Below, piece by piece: positions 8,801 through 17,243 of a stretch of DNA of 64,000 bases. Source of the stretch: JAYZDF01 sp036337945 (GTDB lineage: Bacteria > Myxococcota > Kuafuiibacteriia > Kuafuiibacteriales > Kuafuiibacteriaceae); assembly GCA_036337945.1 (NCBI GenBank), contig JAYZDF010000098.1, positions 1-64,000 on the forward strand, in the 5' to 3' direction. The notes under the pieces are model-generated. The model ran no database searches and was not told the origin of the DNA. It worked only from the letters and a program-made list of their open reading frames with translations. The position numbers and the translations under genes were made by a program. The first letter of the stretch is position 1, and each line of letters starts with the position of its first letter.

Positions 8801-9349
8801 TTATTTAATCAGGCTTGCTCGTTTAAGCGCATCGCCAAGCCCTTCACCGTCTTGGCGAGCTTGCAACGCATCTTGCAACGCTTCATCGTCGGCGGCAACC
8901 TGCTCTCGTGACTTAACGCGGAACTGTGCAACACGTTCGGCAATTTCGTCGTCCGATGTTCCTAAGATTTCCGCTGCGAGCAATGCGGCATTAATTGCAC
9001 CGGCTTTCCCGATCGCCAACGTCCCTACGGGGATACCTTTTGGCATTTGCACAATCGAGTATAAAGAATCTAAAGCGCCCACGGTTGAACCGGGAAGTGG
9101 AACACCGAGAACCGGTAACGTCGTCGCAGCAGCGAGAACGCCCGGAAGGTGCGCGGCCAAACCGGCGCCTGCGATGAGAACCTTGAGTCCACGTTCTCGA
9201 GCTGTCGTAGCCCATTCCTTCGTCGTTTCGAGACGACGATGCGCGGAGATAATACGGATCTCATAGGGGATCTTTAGTTGTTCTAGGGTTTCGGCAGCCT
9301 GACTCATAATGGCCAGGTCGCTTTTGCTACCCATTACTATTCCAATCAC
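8801..9349 (-). CDS. purE: N5-carboxyaminoimidazole ribonucleotide mutase
   Basis: 182 residues. It moves the N5 carboxyl of N5-CAIR to C4, giving CAIR, in de novo purine synthesis. The class I PurE signature is clear: GSKSD (7-11) for phosphate binding, SAHR (35-38) with the catalytic His, and the AGxAAHLPG-like segment near residue 60. The C-terminal extension beyond residue 160 is a little longer than in E. coli PurE. No purK follows in the window. The gene is convergent with the DUF2135 lipoprotein (10 bp apart) and divergent from folB. Confidence 0.95.
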   Translation of the reverse strand: MIGIVMGSKSDLAIMSQAAETLEQLKIPYEIRIISAHRRLETTKEWATTARERGLKVLIAGAGLAAHLPGVLAAATTLPVLGVPLPGSTVGALDSLYSIVQMPKGIPVGTLAIGKAGAINAALLAAEILGTSDDEIAERVAQFRVKSREQVAADDEALQDALQARQDGEGLGDALKRASLIK

Positions 9350-9410
9350 GCGGAGAACCTAGCCGAGATGCTGGTCTACTTCGACAAAAACCGGTATGAG
9401 CTTCTCATTC

Positions 9411-9761
9411 ATGAGCGATTTCATCCGGATTGAGGGAATACACCTATTAGCAAGTGTTGGCGTGTATCCTCACGAAGAAACAATGAAGCAGCCGATTAGT
9501 CTAGATTTGGTGTTGGGCGTCTCGCTGGAGCAGGCCGGTCGGTCCGAAGACTTAAATGACACCATAGACTATGACCAAGTTCTTGCAATAACTAAAGAAA
9601 TTGTTTCGAGGCGACACTATCGCTTGATTGAGACTTTGGCAGAAACCTTGGCTTCTAAGCTCAAAGAACAGTTCAGTCAGCTGGAGTCAGTTCATATAAG
9701 GCTGGTTAAACCCTTGGCTGTTATTGATACGCAACGAGTCATGATCGAAATTACACGCTAG
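9411..9761 (+). CDS. folB: Dihydroneopterin aldolase
   Basis: 116 residues from ATG 9411; an in-frame ATG at 9396 would add five residues, but the family usually starts just before 'd.I.IegI', which favours 9411. FolB cleaves 7,8-dihydroneopterin to hydroxymethyl-dihydropterin in folate synthesis. Visible family features are GVYPHE near residue 18 with the conserved Glu, the 'DTIDYDQV' segment with the substrate-binding Tyr, the 'RRHYRLIETLAE' helix with the second Glu, and a final 'KP.A....V.I.I.R' strand. No other folate gene is adjacent. Confidence 0.9.
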   Translation: MSDFIRIEGIHLLASVGVYPHEETMKQPISLDLVLGVSLEQAGRSEDLNDTIDYDQVLAITKEIVSRRHYRLIETLAETLASKLKEQFSQLESVHIRLVKPLAVIDTQRVMIEITR

Positions 9762-9843
9762 ATGAACAGACCCGTTTGCCGATTCACCGACGGACAATCC
9801 TAGGAAAAGCCCGGTCCTGCTGCTGACTTATGTTCGAACGTAT

Positions 9844-9878
9844 CCCACATGTGTTCGAATAAGAACCGAACGTGTGGG
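9844..9878 (+). promoter_or_regulatory. Hairpin enclosing the fabH start codon
   Basis: CCCACA (9844-9849) pairs with TGTGGG (9873-9878) and GTTCG (9853-9857) with CGAAC (9867-9871), with a 3/1-nt internal loop and a 9-nt apical loop. The GTG start of fabH (9872-9874) lies inside the 3' arm. If it forms in the mRNA it would hinder initiation, so it could be a translational control element. No experimental or comparative support is available here. Confidence 0.35.
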
Positions 9879-10861
9879 CTTACATTTCAGGAACAGGCTC
9901 GTATTTGCCCTCTCGAGTCATGACTAACGCGGAACTATGCGAACGCGTCCCTAATTGCTCTGCAGATTGGATCGAAGAAAAACTTGGGATTTCAGCACGG
10001 CGAATTGCAGCGGACGAGGAACAAGCCAGTGATCTCGGCGTCGCTGCGGCAAAGAACGCAATTGCTTCGGCCGGTATCGAACCCAATGAAATTGATGGAA
10101 TCATTTGTGCCATCGGAACCGGTGACGTCATCACTCCAGCGACCGCTAGTTACATTCAAGAGAAGCTATCGATTCAAAACAAGTGCTTTGCCTTCGATAT
10201 CCATATGGCCTGCGCGGGTACAATTAGTGGCATCACTATGGCTCGCGGCTTGATTGAGTCTGGTATGTATCAACACATTTTAGTGCTGGGCACACAGGTG
10301 ATTTCGCGAACTTCTCTCGACTGGGACGACCGCACTACCGCTCCAATTTTCGGCGACGGCGCCGGAGCTGTCATCGTATCTCGCTCTACAGATAAGAATC
10401 ATCGTATTATTGATTCTCGACTCCATACCAATGGTGGTCTTGCCGAAATCGTTGGTCAGTACGGCGGCGGAACCCGTGACCCATTGACTCCTGAACTTGT
10501 CGCTGAAAAACGACACAAACTACGTATGGATGGCCGCGCTGTTTGGAACTGTGCTGTTGCTGAAATGCCCGCGGTTGTTCGTGACTTGCTAGAAAGTCAC
10601 GAACTCACTGCGGACGACATTGATTTTGTTGTGTCTCATCAGGCAAATAAGAGACTGCTGTTTGCGGTTCTTGACGAACTTCAGATTCCGACTCAAAAGA
10701 CCTATACCAACGTGGAAAGGTACGGAAATACAGTTGCTGCGAGCGCTATGGTTGCCCTCGATGAAGCGGTTGATAAACAACTTATAAAGTCAGGCGACCT
10801 CATCGTTCTGCTTGCGATTGGCGCAGGAATGAGCTGGGGAGCTCATCTCATACGGTGGTAA
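9872..10861 (+). CDS. fabH: 3-oxoacyl-ACP synthase III (KAS III)
   Basis: 329 residues, GTG start. It condenses an acyl-CoA primer with malonyl-ACP to start fatty-acid synthesis. The Cys-His-Asn triad is present: C114 in 'HMACAGTISG', His near 256 in 'SHQANKR', and Asn near 286 in 'ERYGNTVAAS'. The start is supported because 'WAYISGTGSYLP' is the normal KAS III N terminus. It is followed after five bases by a FabK-type reductase, with a fabG-like gene converging from the other side. KAS III relatives also prime specialised lipids; since no fabD, fabF or acpP is present, a dedicated role in the nearby desaturase/GH3 locus is possible. Confidence 0.9.
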   Translation: MWAYISGTGSYLPSRVMTNAELCERVPNCSADWIEEKLGISARRIAADEEQASDLGVAAAKNAIASAGIEPNEIDGIICAIGTGDVITPATASYIQEKLSIQNKCFAFDIHMACAGTISGITMARGLIESGMYQHILVLGTQVISRTSLDWDDRTTAPIFGDGAGAVIVSRSTDKNHRIIDSRLHTNGGLAEIVGQYGGGTRDPLTPELVAEKRHKLRMDGRAVWNCAVAEMPAVVRDLLESHELTADDIDFVVSHQANKRLLFAVLDELQIPTQKTYTNVERYGNTVAASAMVALDEAVDKQLIKSGDLIVLLAIGAGMSWGAHLIRW

Positions 10862-10866
10862 AGATT

Positions 10867-11883
10867 ATGAACGTTCGCTTTGACACACCTGCAACTCGCC
10901 TGCTCGATATTGACGTCCCAATTATTCAAGGAGCGATGGCTTGGTTAAGCGAAGCAGAAATGGTCGCAGCGGTCTGCAATGAAGGGGGTATGGGCTTTTT
11001 AGGTGCATCAGTAATGAGTGCTGACGAGTTCGAACCTCATGTTCGACGTTGTTCTGAGTTAACCGACCGTCCATTTGGTGTGAATTTCCCGCTTGTGTTG
11101 GGCGATTACGAGAAGCACTTAGAGATGTGTTTGAGTTATGGGGTGAAGGTTATTTGTGTCTCCGCGGGTTCCCCAAAGGTTCTCACTCCAAAAATAAAAG
11201 CTGCTGGAGCAGTAAGTCTACACGTCGTTCCAAACCTTCGCCTTGCTCAAAAAGCAGCCGCTGCTGGAGTGGACGGTCTCGTTTTGGAAAGCTACGAAGC
11301 CGGTGGTCATGTTTCGTCTGATCAGATCACTGCGTTTACAAATATTCCGCTGATCTCTCGTAATGTTGACCTTCCTATTATTGCCGCCGGAGGTATCGCG
11401 GATGGATACGGGATGGCGGCAGCCATGGCTTTGGGCGCGGATGCTGTCCAGCTTGGAACTCGTTTTCTTGCGACCTTTGAGAATAACGCCAACGACCTCT
11501 ATAAAATGCTCGTAGTCAATGCAGGAGAAAATGACGCGCCTGTGTATAGCTTGGACTATCATCCCGGTAGAGCGTTACGATCTCCATTCATCAATAAAAT
11601 CTTAGAGCTTGAGCAAAAAGGTGCGCCGTCGGCCGAGATACGCAAACTCATTGGACGAGGCCGCGCAAAATTGGCAGCGCATGAAGCTAATTTTGACGAA
11701 GGTATGTTTTATAGTGGCGCGAGCGCTTGCCTTGTCGATGAACTCTTGAGTGTTCATGAGGTATTTAAGAAAATGCTCAGCCAATATCAGGAAGTTGTTT
11801 CTGACCTTTCCAACCAAGTTGTTTCGAAGCCAGCCAAGGCTCCTTTGCGGGTGATTGACGGCTCCTCTACTGTTAACGAATAA
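10867..11883 (+). CDS. fabK: FabK-type enoyl-ACP reductase / nitronate monooxygenase-family flavoprotein
   Basis: 338 residues from ATG 10867, preceded by GGTGG; an in-frame GTG at 10855 would overlap fabH. TIM-barrel FMN protein: 'PIIQGAMAWL' at the N terminus, 'VDGLVLESYEAGGH' with the family GGH motif, and phosphate-binding 'IIAAGGIADGYGMAAAMALGADAVQLGTRF'-type barrel end. FabK reduces enoyl-ACP with NAD(P)H; close relatives oxidise nitronates. The position directly after fabH strongly favours the fatty-acid role. The last 40 residues form a charged tail. Confidence 0.8.
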   Translation: MNVRFDTPATRLLDIDVPIIQGAMAWLSEAEMVAAVCNEGGMGFLGASVMSADEFEPHVRRCSELTDRPFGVNFPLVLGDYEKHLEMCLSYGVKVICVSAGSPKVLTPKIKAAGAVSLHVVPNLRLAQKAAAAGVDGLVLESYEAGGHVSSDQITAFTNIPLISRNVDLPIIAAGGIADGYGMAAAMALGADAVQLGTRFLATFENNANDLYKMLVVNAGENDAPVYSLDYHPGRALRSPFINKILELEQKGAPSAEIRKLIGRGRAKLAAHEANFDEGMFYSGASACLVDELLSVHEVFKKMLSQYQEVVSDLSNQVVSKPAKAPLRVIDGSSTVNE

Positions 11884-11916
11884 ATCTAGGTTTAAAACGT
11901 CGGGTTCGTGAGTCCT

Positions 11917-12660
11917 TTAGCCGGTAAACATACCGCCGTTTAGGTGTAAGACTTGGCCAGTCGTAAATCCAGAATCCTCTGAAACGAAGTACTTCACAGC
12001 ATTGGCTACTTCCGCCTCTGTGCCAAGGCGTCCCACGGGTACTTTGGATTTTGCCGAATGTTTAATTTGTTCATTCAGTTTCAAGAAAGCCCCCGATTCT
12101 ATGTAACCAGGACTTACTACGTTCGCCGTAATACCGTCTCGCGCGTACTCTTGAGCAACAGTTTTTGCGAGTCCCACGATTCCGTTCTTCGCAGTACTAT
12201 AGGATACACGGCCTCGTTCGCCGCGCATTGCAAGTGAGCCTAGATAAATGATTCGTCCCCATTTCTGCTGGAGCATATGCGGTAGACAAAAGCGGGTCAT
12301 TACGAATGCGCCGAATAAATTAACAGCAAGATCTTCTTGAAACGATGCCGGCTCGAGTTCGTGGGTTTTCAGCGGTTTTTTTCCCGATTTGAGCGCGCCA
12401 TGAACAAGAATGTCTATCGAGCCGTATGACGAGACAATATTGTCACAAAAATCGCTGACAGCGACTTCGTTTGTAACATCAACTTGATGTGCGGTAACGG
12501 CCCCGGAAAGAGCGGACAAAGCGCCCACAACTTCATCTGCTTTTTGTTGGTCACTTTTGTATATCAATGCGACACGTAAGCCGTCTTGAAGCAAAGACTT
12601 GGCTATGCCCAGTCCAAGTCCTCGAGTGCCACCTGTAATGATCGCAACGCGTGTGCTCAT
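11917..12660 (-). CDS. FabG-like short-chain dehydrogenase/reductase
   Basis: 247 residues, classical SDR length. The cofactor motif TGGTRGLGLG is at the N terminus, and the catalytic residues appear as Ser in 'IIYLGS', then Y-S-T-A-K (Tyr and Lys), with Asn in 'VNLFGAF'. The C terminus 'TTGQVLHLNGGMFTG' is FabG-like. The usual NNAG motif is replaced by V-H-G-A-L, which is unusual for housekeeping FabG. It faces fabH-fabK end to end, 33 bp apart, so a 3-oxoacyl-ACP reductase function in the same fatty-acid process is likely. Other SDR substrates cannot be excluded. Confidence 0.8.
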   Translation of the reverse strand: MSTRVAIITGGTRGLGLGIAKSLLQDGLRVALIYKSDQQKADEVVGALSALSGAVTAHQVDVTNEVAVSDFCDNIVSSYGSIDILVHGALKSGKKPLKTHELEPASFQEDLAVNLFGAFVMTRFCLPHMLQQKWGRIIYLGSLAMRGERGRVSYSTAKNGIVGLAKTVAQEYARDGITANVVSPGYIESGAFLKLNEQIKHSAKSKVPVGRLGTEAEVANAVKYFVSEDSGFTTGQVLHLNGGMFTG

Positions 12661-12775
12661 ATATTAGCTGTCACCGATCACCTTTAGAACTGTCAAGTTA
12701 GCCGAAGGGAATTTTCTTTCCTTAACTTGTTCTCCACCTTTGACCAATTTTGTCGCACATGGTTCAAATGCAACG

Positions 12776-14221
12776 GTGAGAAGGCCAAAAGCTATCCTTT
12801 GGTGTTTGCTTTGCTCAAGTTTCGCTTTCTCTTGTGCGCTGACACCTCGGCAAAACCGTTCCCGAAAGCCTCCGGTACCCAACGTCCCTCTGACCGACGC
12901 GCAGTGCGAAGGCTTAGAAATTAATCCTGAGGTGTCGATAATCAACTGGTCGGCTTCTGCCCGACAACTTATTCAGAAAAAAGCTCAGAAAGGTGTATTA
13001 GCCGTCTCGGTGCAAAGAAAAGGTTGCGCAGTCAGAATTATACCTCAGACACTTTGTGAGTTAGGTGTTTCTTACGATTACCGGAGGTCATACAAGAAGA
13101 AACAAGAGATCGCCGCAACTTCAAAGCAACTATGGAGGCTTCTCCCAACAGCGGTTGAAAAAGAGCAACGACTCCTCAATTCGGATACGTCAATCAAGCT
13201 GGTGACGGAACGCTCTGCATTACTCAAAATAAAAGCAGAAGATGGAGTTCTGCGGCGAAAACTTCGCAGCCGAAAATGCAAAGCGGTCACCCATATCGTC
13301 AATACGATTGAGCTTGGCCGCCTGGCTGTTGTTCACGGTAACTCTGAAAACCTTGCGAGCTATGATGGTGTCGCGATGCCGAACCCTCCGTTGACGACCA
13401 TTGATTACCACGGGGATAGCGCAAGCTGCCAAAATCTAAAGCTCATTCGCCCTCCGGAATGTCGATCACCCATTCGCTTGCATCTTGTCCCCGTAAAGCC
13501 TTCGGAGTCTCTCGATAAAACAAAAATAGTGAGACTTGGCCCGGCACGCTTTAAAGTACCCGGTCAAAGAGGTGCAATTAATTTGAGTAAGTACTCATTG
13601 GACCGACGTGAAACAACCGCGGCAGAATATGATCGATGTGTCCTTAGTCGAAAATGTACACCCGCGGGCCAGGGTCCATTTTGCACAGGCGGTGTGATTG
13701 GAAAAGAAAACCATCCTATAAACTGTATTGATTGGCACCAGGCGAAGGCTGTTTGTGCCTACATGAAAAAGAAGTTACCGACAGAATCGCAATGGTTGTT
13801 TGCGGCGATGGGCGCGCAATCGTCGACATTCCCTTGGGGTGAGACCTGGCCACCAGAATCAAACATAGCAAATCTGGCTGACCAAAGTGTCGTGACAGAA
13901 CGGCCATACTGGAGAGTACTCGACTCTTATGTCGATGGACATGTGGGGACAGCACCCGTTGGATATTACCAATCTAAGTCATCTGGTAGTTCTTTTTCGG
14001 ATTTAGCGGGTAATGTGTCGGAATGGACGCTCGACTGGCACTCTCTTCAATACGGCCAAAAAAATACTACGAACCCGAAAGGGCCACGAAGAGGAAAAGC
14101 AAAGGTCGTCAAAGGTTCAAGCTTTGGCCAATATAAAAAGTCAGAGTTGTCTTCAAAGAATCGATTATTTTACGATAGTCGAGTCAAAAGCATGCACATT
14201 GGCGTGCGGTGCGCTCAATGA
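12776..14221 (+). CDS. SUMF1/FGE-fold lipoprotein lacking catalytic cysteines
   Basis: 481 residues from GTG 12776, which begins a basic-hydrophobic signal peptide ending near SFAFSC; the lipobox is imperfect. A longer TTG start at 12740 is possible. Residues about 60-260 are unknown. The C-terminal 220 residues are a formylglycine-generating-enzyme/sulfatase-modifying (SUMF1) domain: 'LDRRETTAAEYDRC', 'HPINCIDWHQAKAVCAYM', 'LPTESQW', 'FPWGE', 'DLAGNVSEWTLDW' and 'IGVRCA'. The segment that carries the redox Cys pair in true FGE reads VVKGSSFGQYKKSEL here, without cysteines, so this is probably a structural or ligand-binding SUMF1 protein. Its stop overlaps the next gene (ATGA). Confidence 0.75.
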   Translation: MRRPKAILWCLLCSSFAFSCALTPRQNRSRKPPVPNVPLTDAQCEGLEINPEVSIINWSASARQLIQKKAQKGVLAVSVQRKGCAVRIIPQTLCELGVSYDYRRSYKKKQEIAATSKQLWRLLPTAVEKEQRLLNSDTSIKLVTERSALLKIKAEDGVLRRKLRSRKCKAVTHIVNTIELGRLAVVHGNSENLASYDGVAMPNPPLTTIDYHGDSASCQNLKLIRPPECRSPIRLHLVPVKPSESLDKTKIVRLGPARFKVPGQRGAINLSKYSLDRRETTAAEYDRCVLSRKCTPAGQGPFCTGGVIGKENHPINCIDWHQAKAVCAYMKKKLPTESQWLFAAMGAQSSTFPWGETWPPESNIANLADQSVVTERPYWRVLDSYVDGHVGTAPVGYYQSKSSGSSFSDLAGNVSEWTLDWHSLQYGQKNTTNPKGPRRGKAKVVKGSSFGQYKKSELSSKNRLFYDSRVKSMHIGVRCAQ

Positions 14222-14811
14222 GTCTGCTTCCGAAACGCTTTTACAGCCGGGATTCTTTAGATGTCGCCAGGGAGCTTCTCGGTAAACACATCCGAAAGGA
14301 CGGGATAGTTCTTCGAATCACAGAAACCGAAGCGTATCGGTGGCCCCATGATAGTGCTAATCACTGCTATAGTGGACGTACAAAGCGGAATACTCCGATG
14401 TTTGGTCCGGCGGGTCATACTTATGTTTATCTATGTTACGGCATCCACAGTTTATTGAATATCGTCACCAACTCAGAAGGAGAGGGTGCAGCTGTTTTGA
14501 TCCGAGCTTGTGACATTATCCAAGGAGAAGCAAAAGTTTTGAGCCGGAGAAAGACTAAGTTTGGTCCAGCTCTTCTCAACGGACCAGGTAAGGTTGGGCA
14601 GGCTTTGGCTGTGACCACTGACTGGTCAGAACATAGCGTGTATAAACGCAAAGGTCTTGAGATTCATGATGCACCTCCCATCATGAATATCTCTCACGGC
14701 CCACGAGTTGGAATCGATTACGCTCTTCCAAAAGACGTCGCGGCTTTTTATCGCTTCGGAATTACCGGATGTAAGTGGGTCTCAAAACGCAATGAATTGA
14801 GGCCTGTGTAG
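14218..14811 (+). CDS. 3-methyladenine DNA glycosylase (AAG/MPG family)
   Basis: 197 residues from ATG 14218, which overlaps the preceding TGA; GTG 14209 is an alternative three codons longer. It removes alkylated purines by flipping the base into the active site. Family marks are 'LPKRFYSRDSLDVARELLG' at the N terminus, 'RITETEAYRWPHDSANH' holding the catalytic Glu, 'GPAGHTYVYLCYGIH' with the intercalating Tyr region, and 'GPRVGIDYA' near the C terminus. It is translationally coupled to the SUMF1 lipoprotein, with which it has no obvious functional link. Confidence 0.9.
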   Translation: MSLLPKRFYSRDSLDVARELLGKHIRKDGIVLRITETEAYRWPHDSANHCYSGRTKRNTPMFGPAGHTYVYLCYGIHSLLNIVTNSEGEGAAVLIRACDIIQGEAKVLSRRKTKFGPALLNGPGKVGQALAVTTDWSEHSVYKRKGLEIHDAPPIMNISHGPRVGIDYALPKDVAAFYRFGITGCKWVSKRNELRPV

Positions 14812-14813
14812 GT

Positions 14814-15671
14814 ATGAAAGTCTTTAACGCTTTGCGTGATAACTTGGAAATGTTTCTTGCGTGGCTTTTGAATCCCCTCTTTTTTCGTCTGCGAAATACT
14901 TTAAAGTTCAGCAGAAAGAAACCATATACCGAAACTTCGTCCTCTGTTTCACGGTTGCCAAATTACGCAATCAACCAGCTCAAATCGAAAAGATTTGTTT
15001 CGCTTACAAAACAATATGAAATGTCGCAATTCGAGTCACAATTATCTCGTTCATCGCTGTACGGAGCGTATTTTTTCCTAGATGTTCTCGATCAATCGAA
15101 TATCGGCAAAAAACTAAGTCAATTTTCAGCTGAAGAGGTGAAGGTTCTCGATATCGGCACGAAAAATTTTGATATTGCTCCCGCGATATATCGCTATTGC
15201 AAAACGCATATTCCAAGCTCACCGCATGTGCATATAACTGGGATTGAAATTGACGCGTATCGAATTTATCGAAGCTTATTTAGTCGACATGATGTCGCCG
15301 AATTTTACCGCAAGCTCATATCTGTCGATGAAAATGAGCATCATCGATATATCCCTGGCGATTTTCTTACGCACGAAAAGCAATACGACTTTATCTCTTG
15401 TTTTTTTCCTTTTGTGACCTCTTACGCTCTCCTTGCTTGGGGATTGCCTCGTGCTCACCTAAAACCTCAGCAGTTCGTCGAGCATATACTCAAAAGTTTA
15501 AATCCCGGCGGCATGGCTGTTATTGTCAATCAGACCAAAAAAGAATCAGAGCTCCAGAAGTTATTTTTTGAAAAGGCCAAAGCGGCATGCGTGAGTTCGG
15601 AAATTCAGCTCGGCTTCCGTGAAGGGCAGCCTGTGGGCTATCTTCATGTGGTAACTAAATCACGTAACTAG
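14814..15671 (+). CDS. Class I SAM-dependent methyltransferase-like protein
   Basis: 285 residues, ATG start two bases after the glycosylase stop. Near residue 112 the pattern 'VLDIGTKNFDIAPAIY' is the SAM-binding glycine loop and 'GIEIDAYR' the acidic end of strand 2, followed by a post-loop 'LNPGGMAVIVNQT' strand, all typical of Rossmann methyltransferases. The N-terminal 90 residues begin with an amphipathic segment and are otherwise unfamiliar. Its stop shares CTAG (15668-15671) with the convergent GH3-type gene. A role in modifying the product of that operon is possible, but it is encoded on the opposite strand. Substrate unknown. Confidence 0.7.
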   Translation: MKVFNALRDNLEMFLAWLLNPLFFRLRNTLKFSRKKPYTETSSSVSRLPNYAINQLKSKRFVSLTKQYEMSQFESQLSRSSLYGAYFFLDVLDQSNIGKKLSQFSAEEVKVLDIGTKNFDIAPAIYRYCKTHIPSSPHVHITGIEIDAYRIYRSLFSRHDVAEFYRKLISVDENEHHRYIPGDFLTHEKQYDFISCFFPFVTSYALLAWGLPRAHLKPQQFVEHILKSLNPGGMAVIVNQTKKESELQKLFFEKAKAACVSSEIQLGFREGQPVGYLHVVTKSRN

Positions 15672-17242
15672 GAGCTTGCTGAGGGCTTGCTTTCCCATAG
15701 TGTTCGATAAAGGGGCAGAAATTTGAATTGAGATTCCCAGTCTTTGAGTCGCTGTGCACTTGCTGTTCTTCGGACCACTTCTTCAAGGTTGCAAAAAACA
15801 GCCTGTGGTCGACCGAGACGCCCTGTGCTGCGCTTTGCTTCATACTCAGGATTCACATTATTCAGTAAGATATCGAAGCTGTTTTCGATTTCATCAATAT
15901 CGGTTTGTTCGGCGCCGACAATTATTAATTTATAGTGAGGAAGCTTTTCAGCCGAAGAAAGAGATGGGCAGCAACTGAGAAACACTTGATCTTCAATAAG
16001 TACAAATTGCTCGCGAAGTTTTTGGTACACCTCGCTGAGCTGAATTGCGGTTAGTTTTTCACCGGTGAACGAATATTCTAAAGACCGCCGTCGCACGAAA
16101 GACAGATCTGGAAGTCCCTCAACAAACGAACGACACACGAAAACGTCGTCGGTTTGATAGCGCCTCAGCCCGTATTCGTCGCTCACGACCATTGTATACT
16201 CTTCAGAAGGCTTCAATTGATGAGGATTGAGTAATTTGTCAGGGTGTTCCTCGGCAGAAATGGGTAAAAACTCATAAAGAACATTGTGTCCTAGCGGAAG
16301 AAAATGAGTCTTTTCACAATAATGACTCACTGTTTCAATGACCTCGGTAGACATAGAGTACATTGGGAATCGAAGGTACTTTTCACATGGCAGATACTCT
16401 TCAACGTGTTCTAAAAACGGCGCGACATAGCCTCCCGTCCAACAAAAATATCCGACGAGACCAGGAAACATATCTTGAAGAGGAGGACAGCTTTTTGATT
16501 TAGCGATGAGCTCGAAGCGCTTTCTCCATCCCGAAGATTGAATTCGTTTTCGAATCTTATGAGTCTGTGGTTCGAAGGCTTCTGGGGAATAATAGTAATC
16601 ATAAATCGCCCTTCTGGTTCTCTCGAAGTCGGTAGTCAGCTCAGTCAGAAACGTCGATAAGGTTGATGGATTCGTGCTGTAAAACAGTCCGGGGTTTGAA
16701 ACGACGATGACAAAGAACCGGGCTGCATATGGCCCATACTTCCTCTCTATTTGCTGGAAAGTCGGATGCCGGTGGAGTCGATAGGGTGCCTGGAGACCCG
16801 AAATATACGGAGTTATCTGATTGTCATCTAGGAGCATGCCGGTCAGCGATTCATCTTCTGATAGCGCGCTAAAGACATATAAGACTTTTCGCGAGAGTTT
16901 CCTCGAAATAAAGCAGCGACCAAGGTTGTCGATAAAAGTAAATTTGGTTCGCTTGATTCGTTCACTTGGATAGAGTATCCGCTTCGGTTCAGCGGTAGAA
17001 CCAGAGGTCTTCGCGTATTTGGCTCCCGGGAAGCGTTCACTCGCGATCTGTATAAGTTCTTTTAGTTCAGTTCCGTAATCTAAGATAGGTGTGTCTTTAT
17101 TGACGCCGTACAGAGCTTTCAATCGCTTTTGATTATTTTCAAAATTCCGAATCTTTTGATTGTGCAGCCGAGCAAAGAGATGACCAAGGGCGGTCATTAC
17201 AAAAGCGATAGCGTACCGAAAACATTCGTTTATGATCGTCAT
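15668..17242 (-). CDS. GH3-family acyl-adenylating ligase
   Basis: 524 residues, close to the 520-600 usual for GH3. The fold belongs to the adenylating enzyme superfamily, which activates a carboxylate with ATP and transfers it to an amine (plant GH3 enzymes join jasmonate or auxin to amino acids). Visible motifs are the phosphate loop TSGSTAEPK (79-87), MYSMSTE near 291-297, GLRRYQTDDVF near 354-364 (the GH3 YR..D signature) and TGEKLT near 394-399. A hydrophobic helix occupies residues 8-24. The gene starts one base after the acyltransferase stop and is third in the desaturase operon, suggesting fatty-acyl activation or amidation. The acyl and amine substrates are unknown. Confidence 0.8.
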   Translation of the reverse strand: MTIINECFRYAIAFVMTALGHLFARLHNQKIRNFENNQKRLKALYGVNKDTPILDYGTELKELIQIASERFPGAKYAKTSGSTAEPKRILYPSERIKRTKFTFIDNLGRCFISRKLSRKVLYVFSALSEDESLTGMLLDDNQITPYISGLQAPYRLHRHPTFQQIERKYGPYAARFFVIVVSNPGLFYSTNPSTLSTFLTELTTDFERTRRAIYDYYYSPEAFEPQTHKIRKRIQSSGWRKRFELIAKSKSCPPLQDMFPGLVGYFCWTGGYVAPFLEHVEEYLPCEKYLRFPMYSMSTEVIETVSHYCEKTHFLPLGHNVLYEFLPISAEEHPDKLLNPHQLKPSEEYTMVVSDEYGLRRYQTDDVFVCRSFVEGLPDLSFVRRRSLEYSFTGEKLTAIQLSEVYQKLREQFVLIEDQVFLSCCPSLSSAEKLPHYKLIIVGAEQTDIDEIENSFDILLNNVNPEYEAKRSTGRLGRPQAVFCNLEEVVRRTASAQRLKDWESQFKFLPLYRTLWESKPSASS

Positions 17243-17243
17243 C

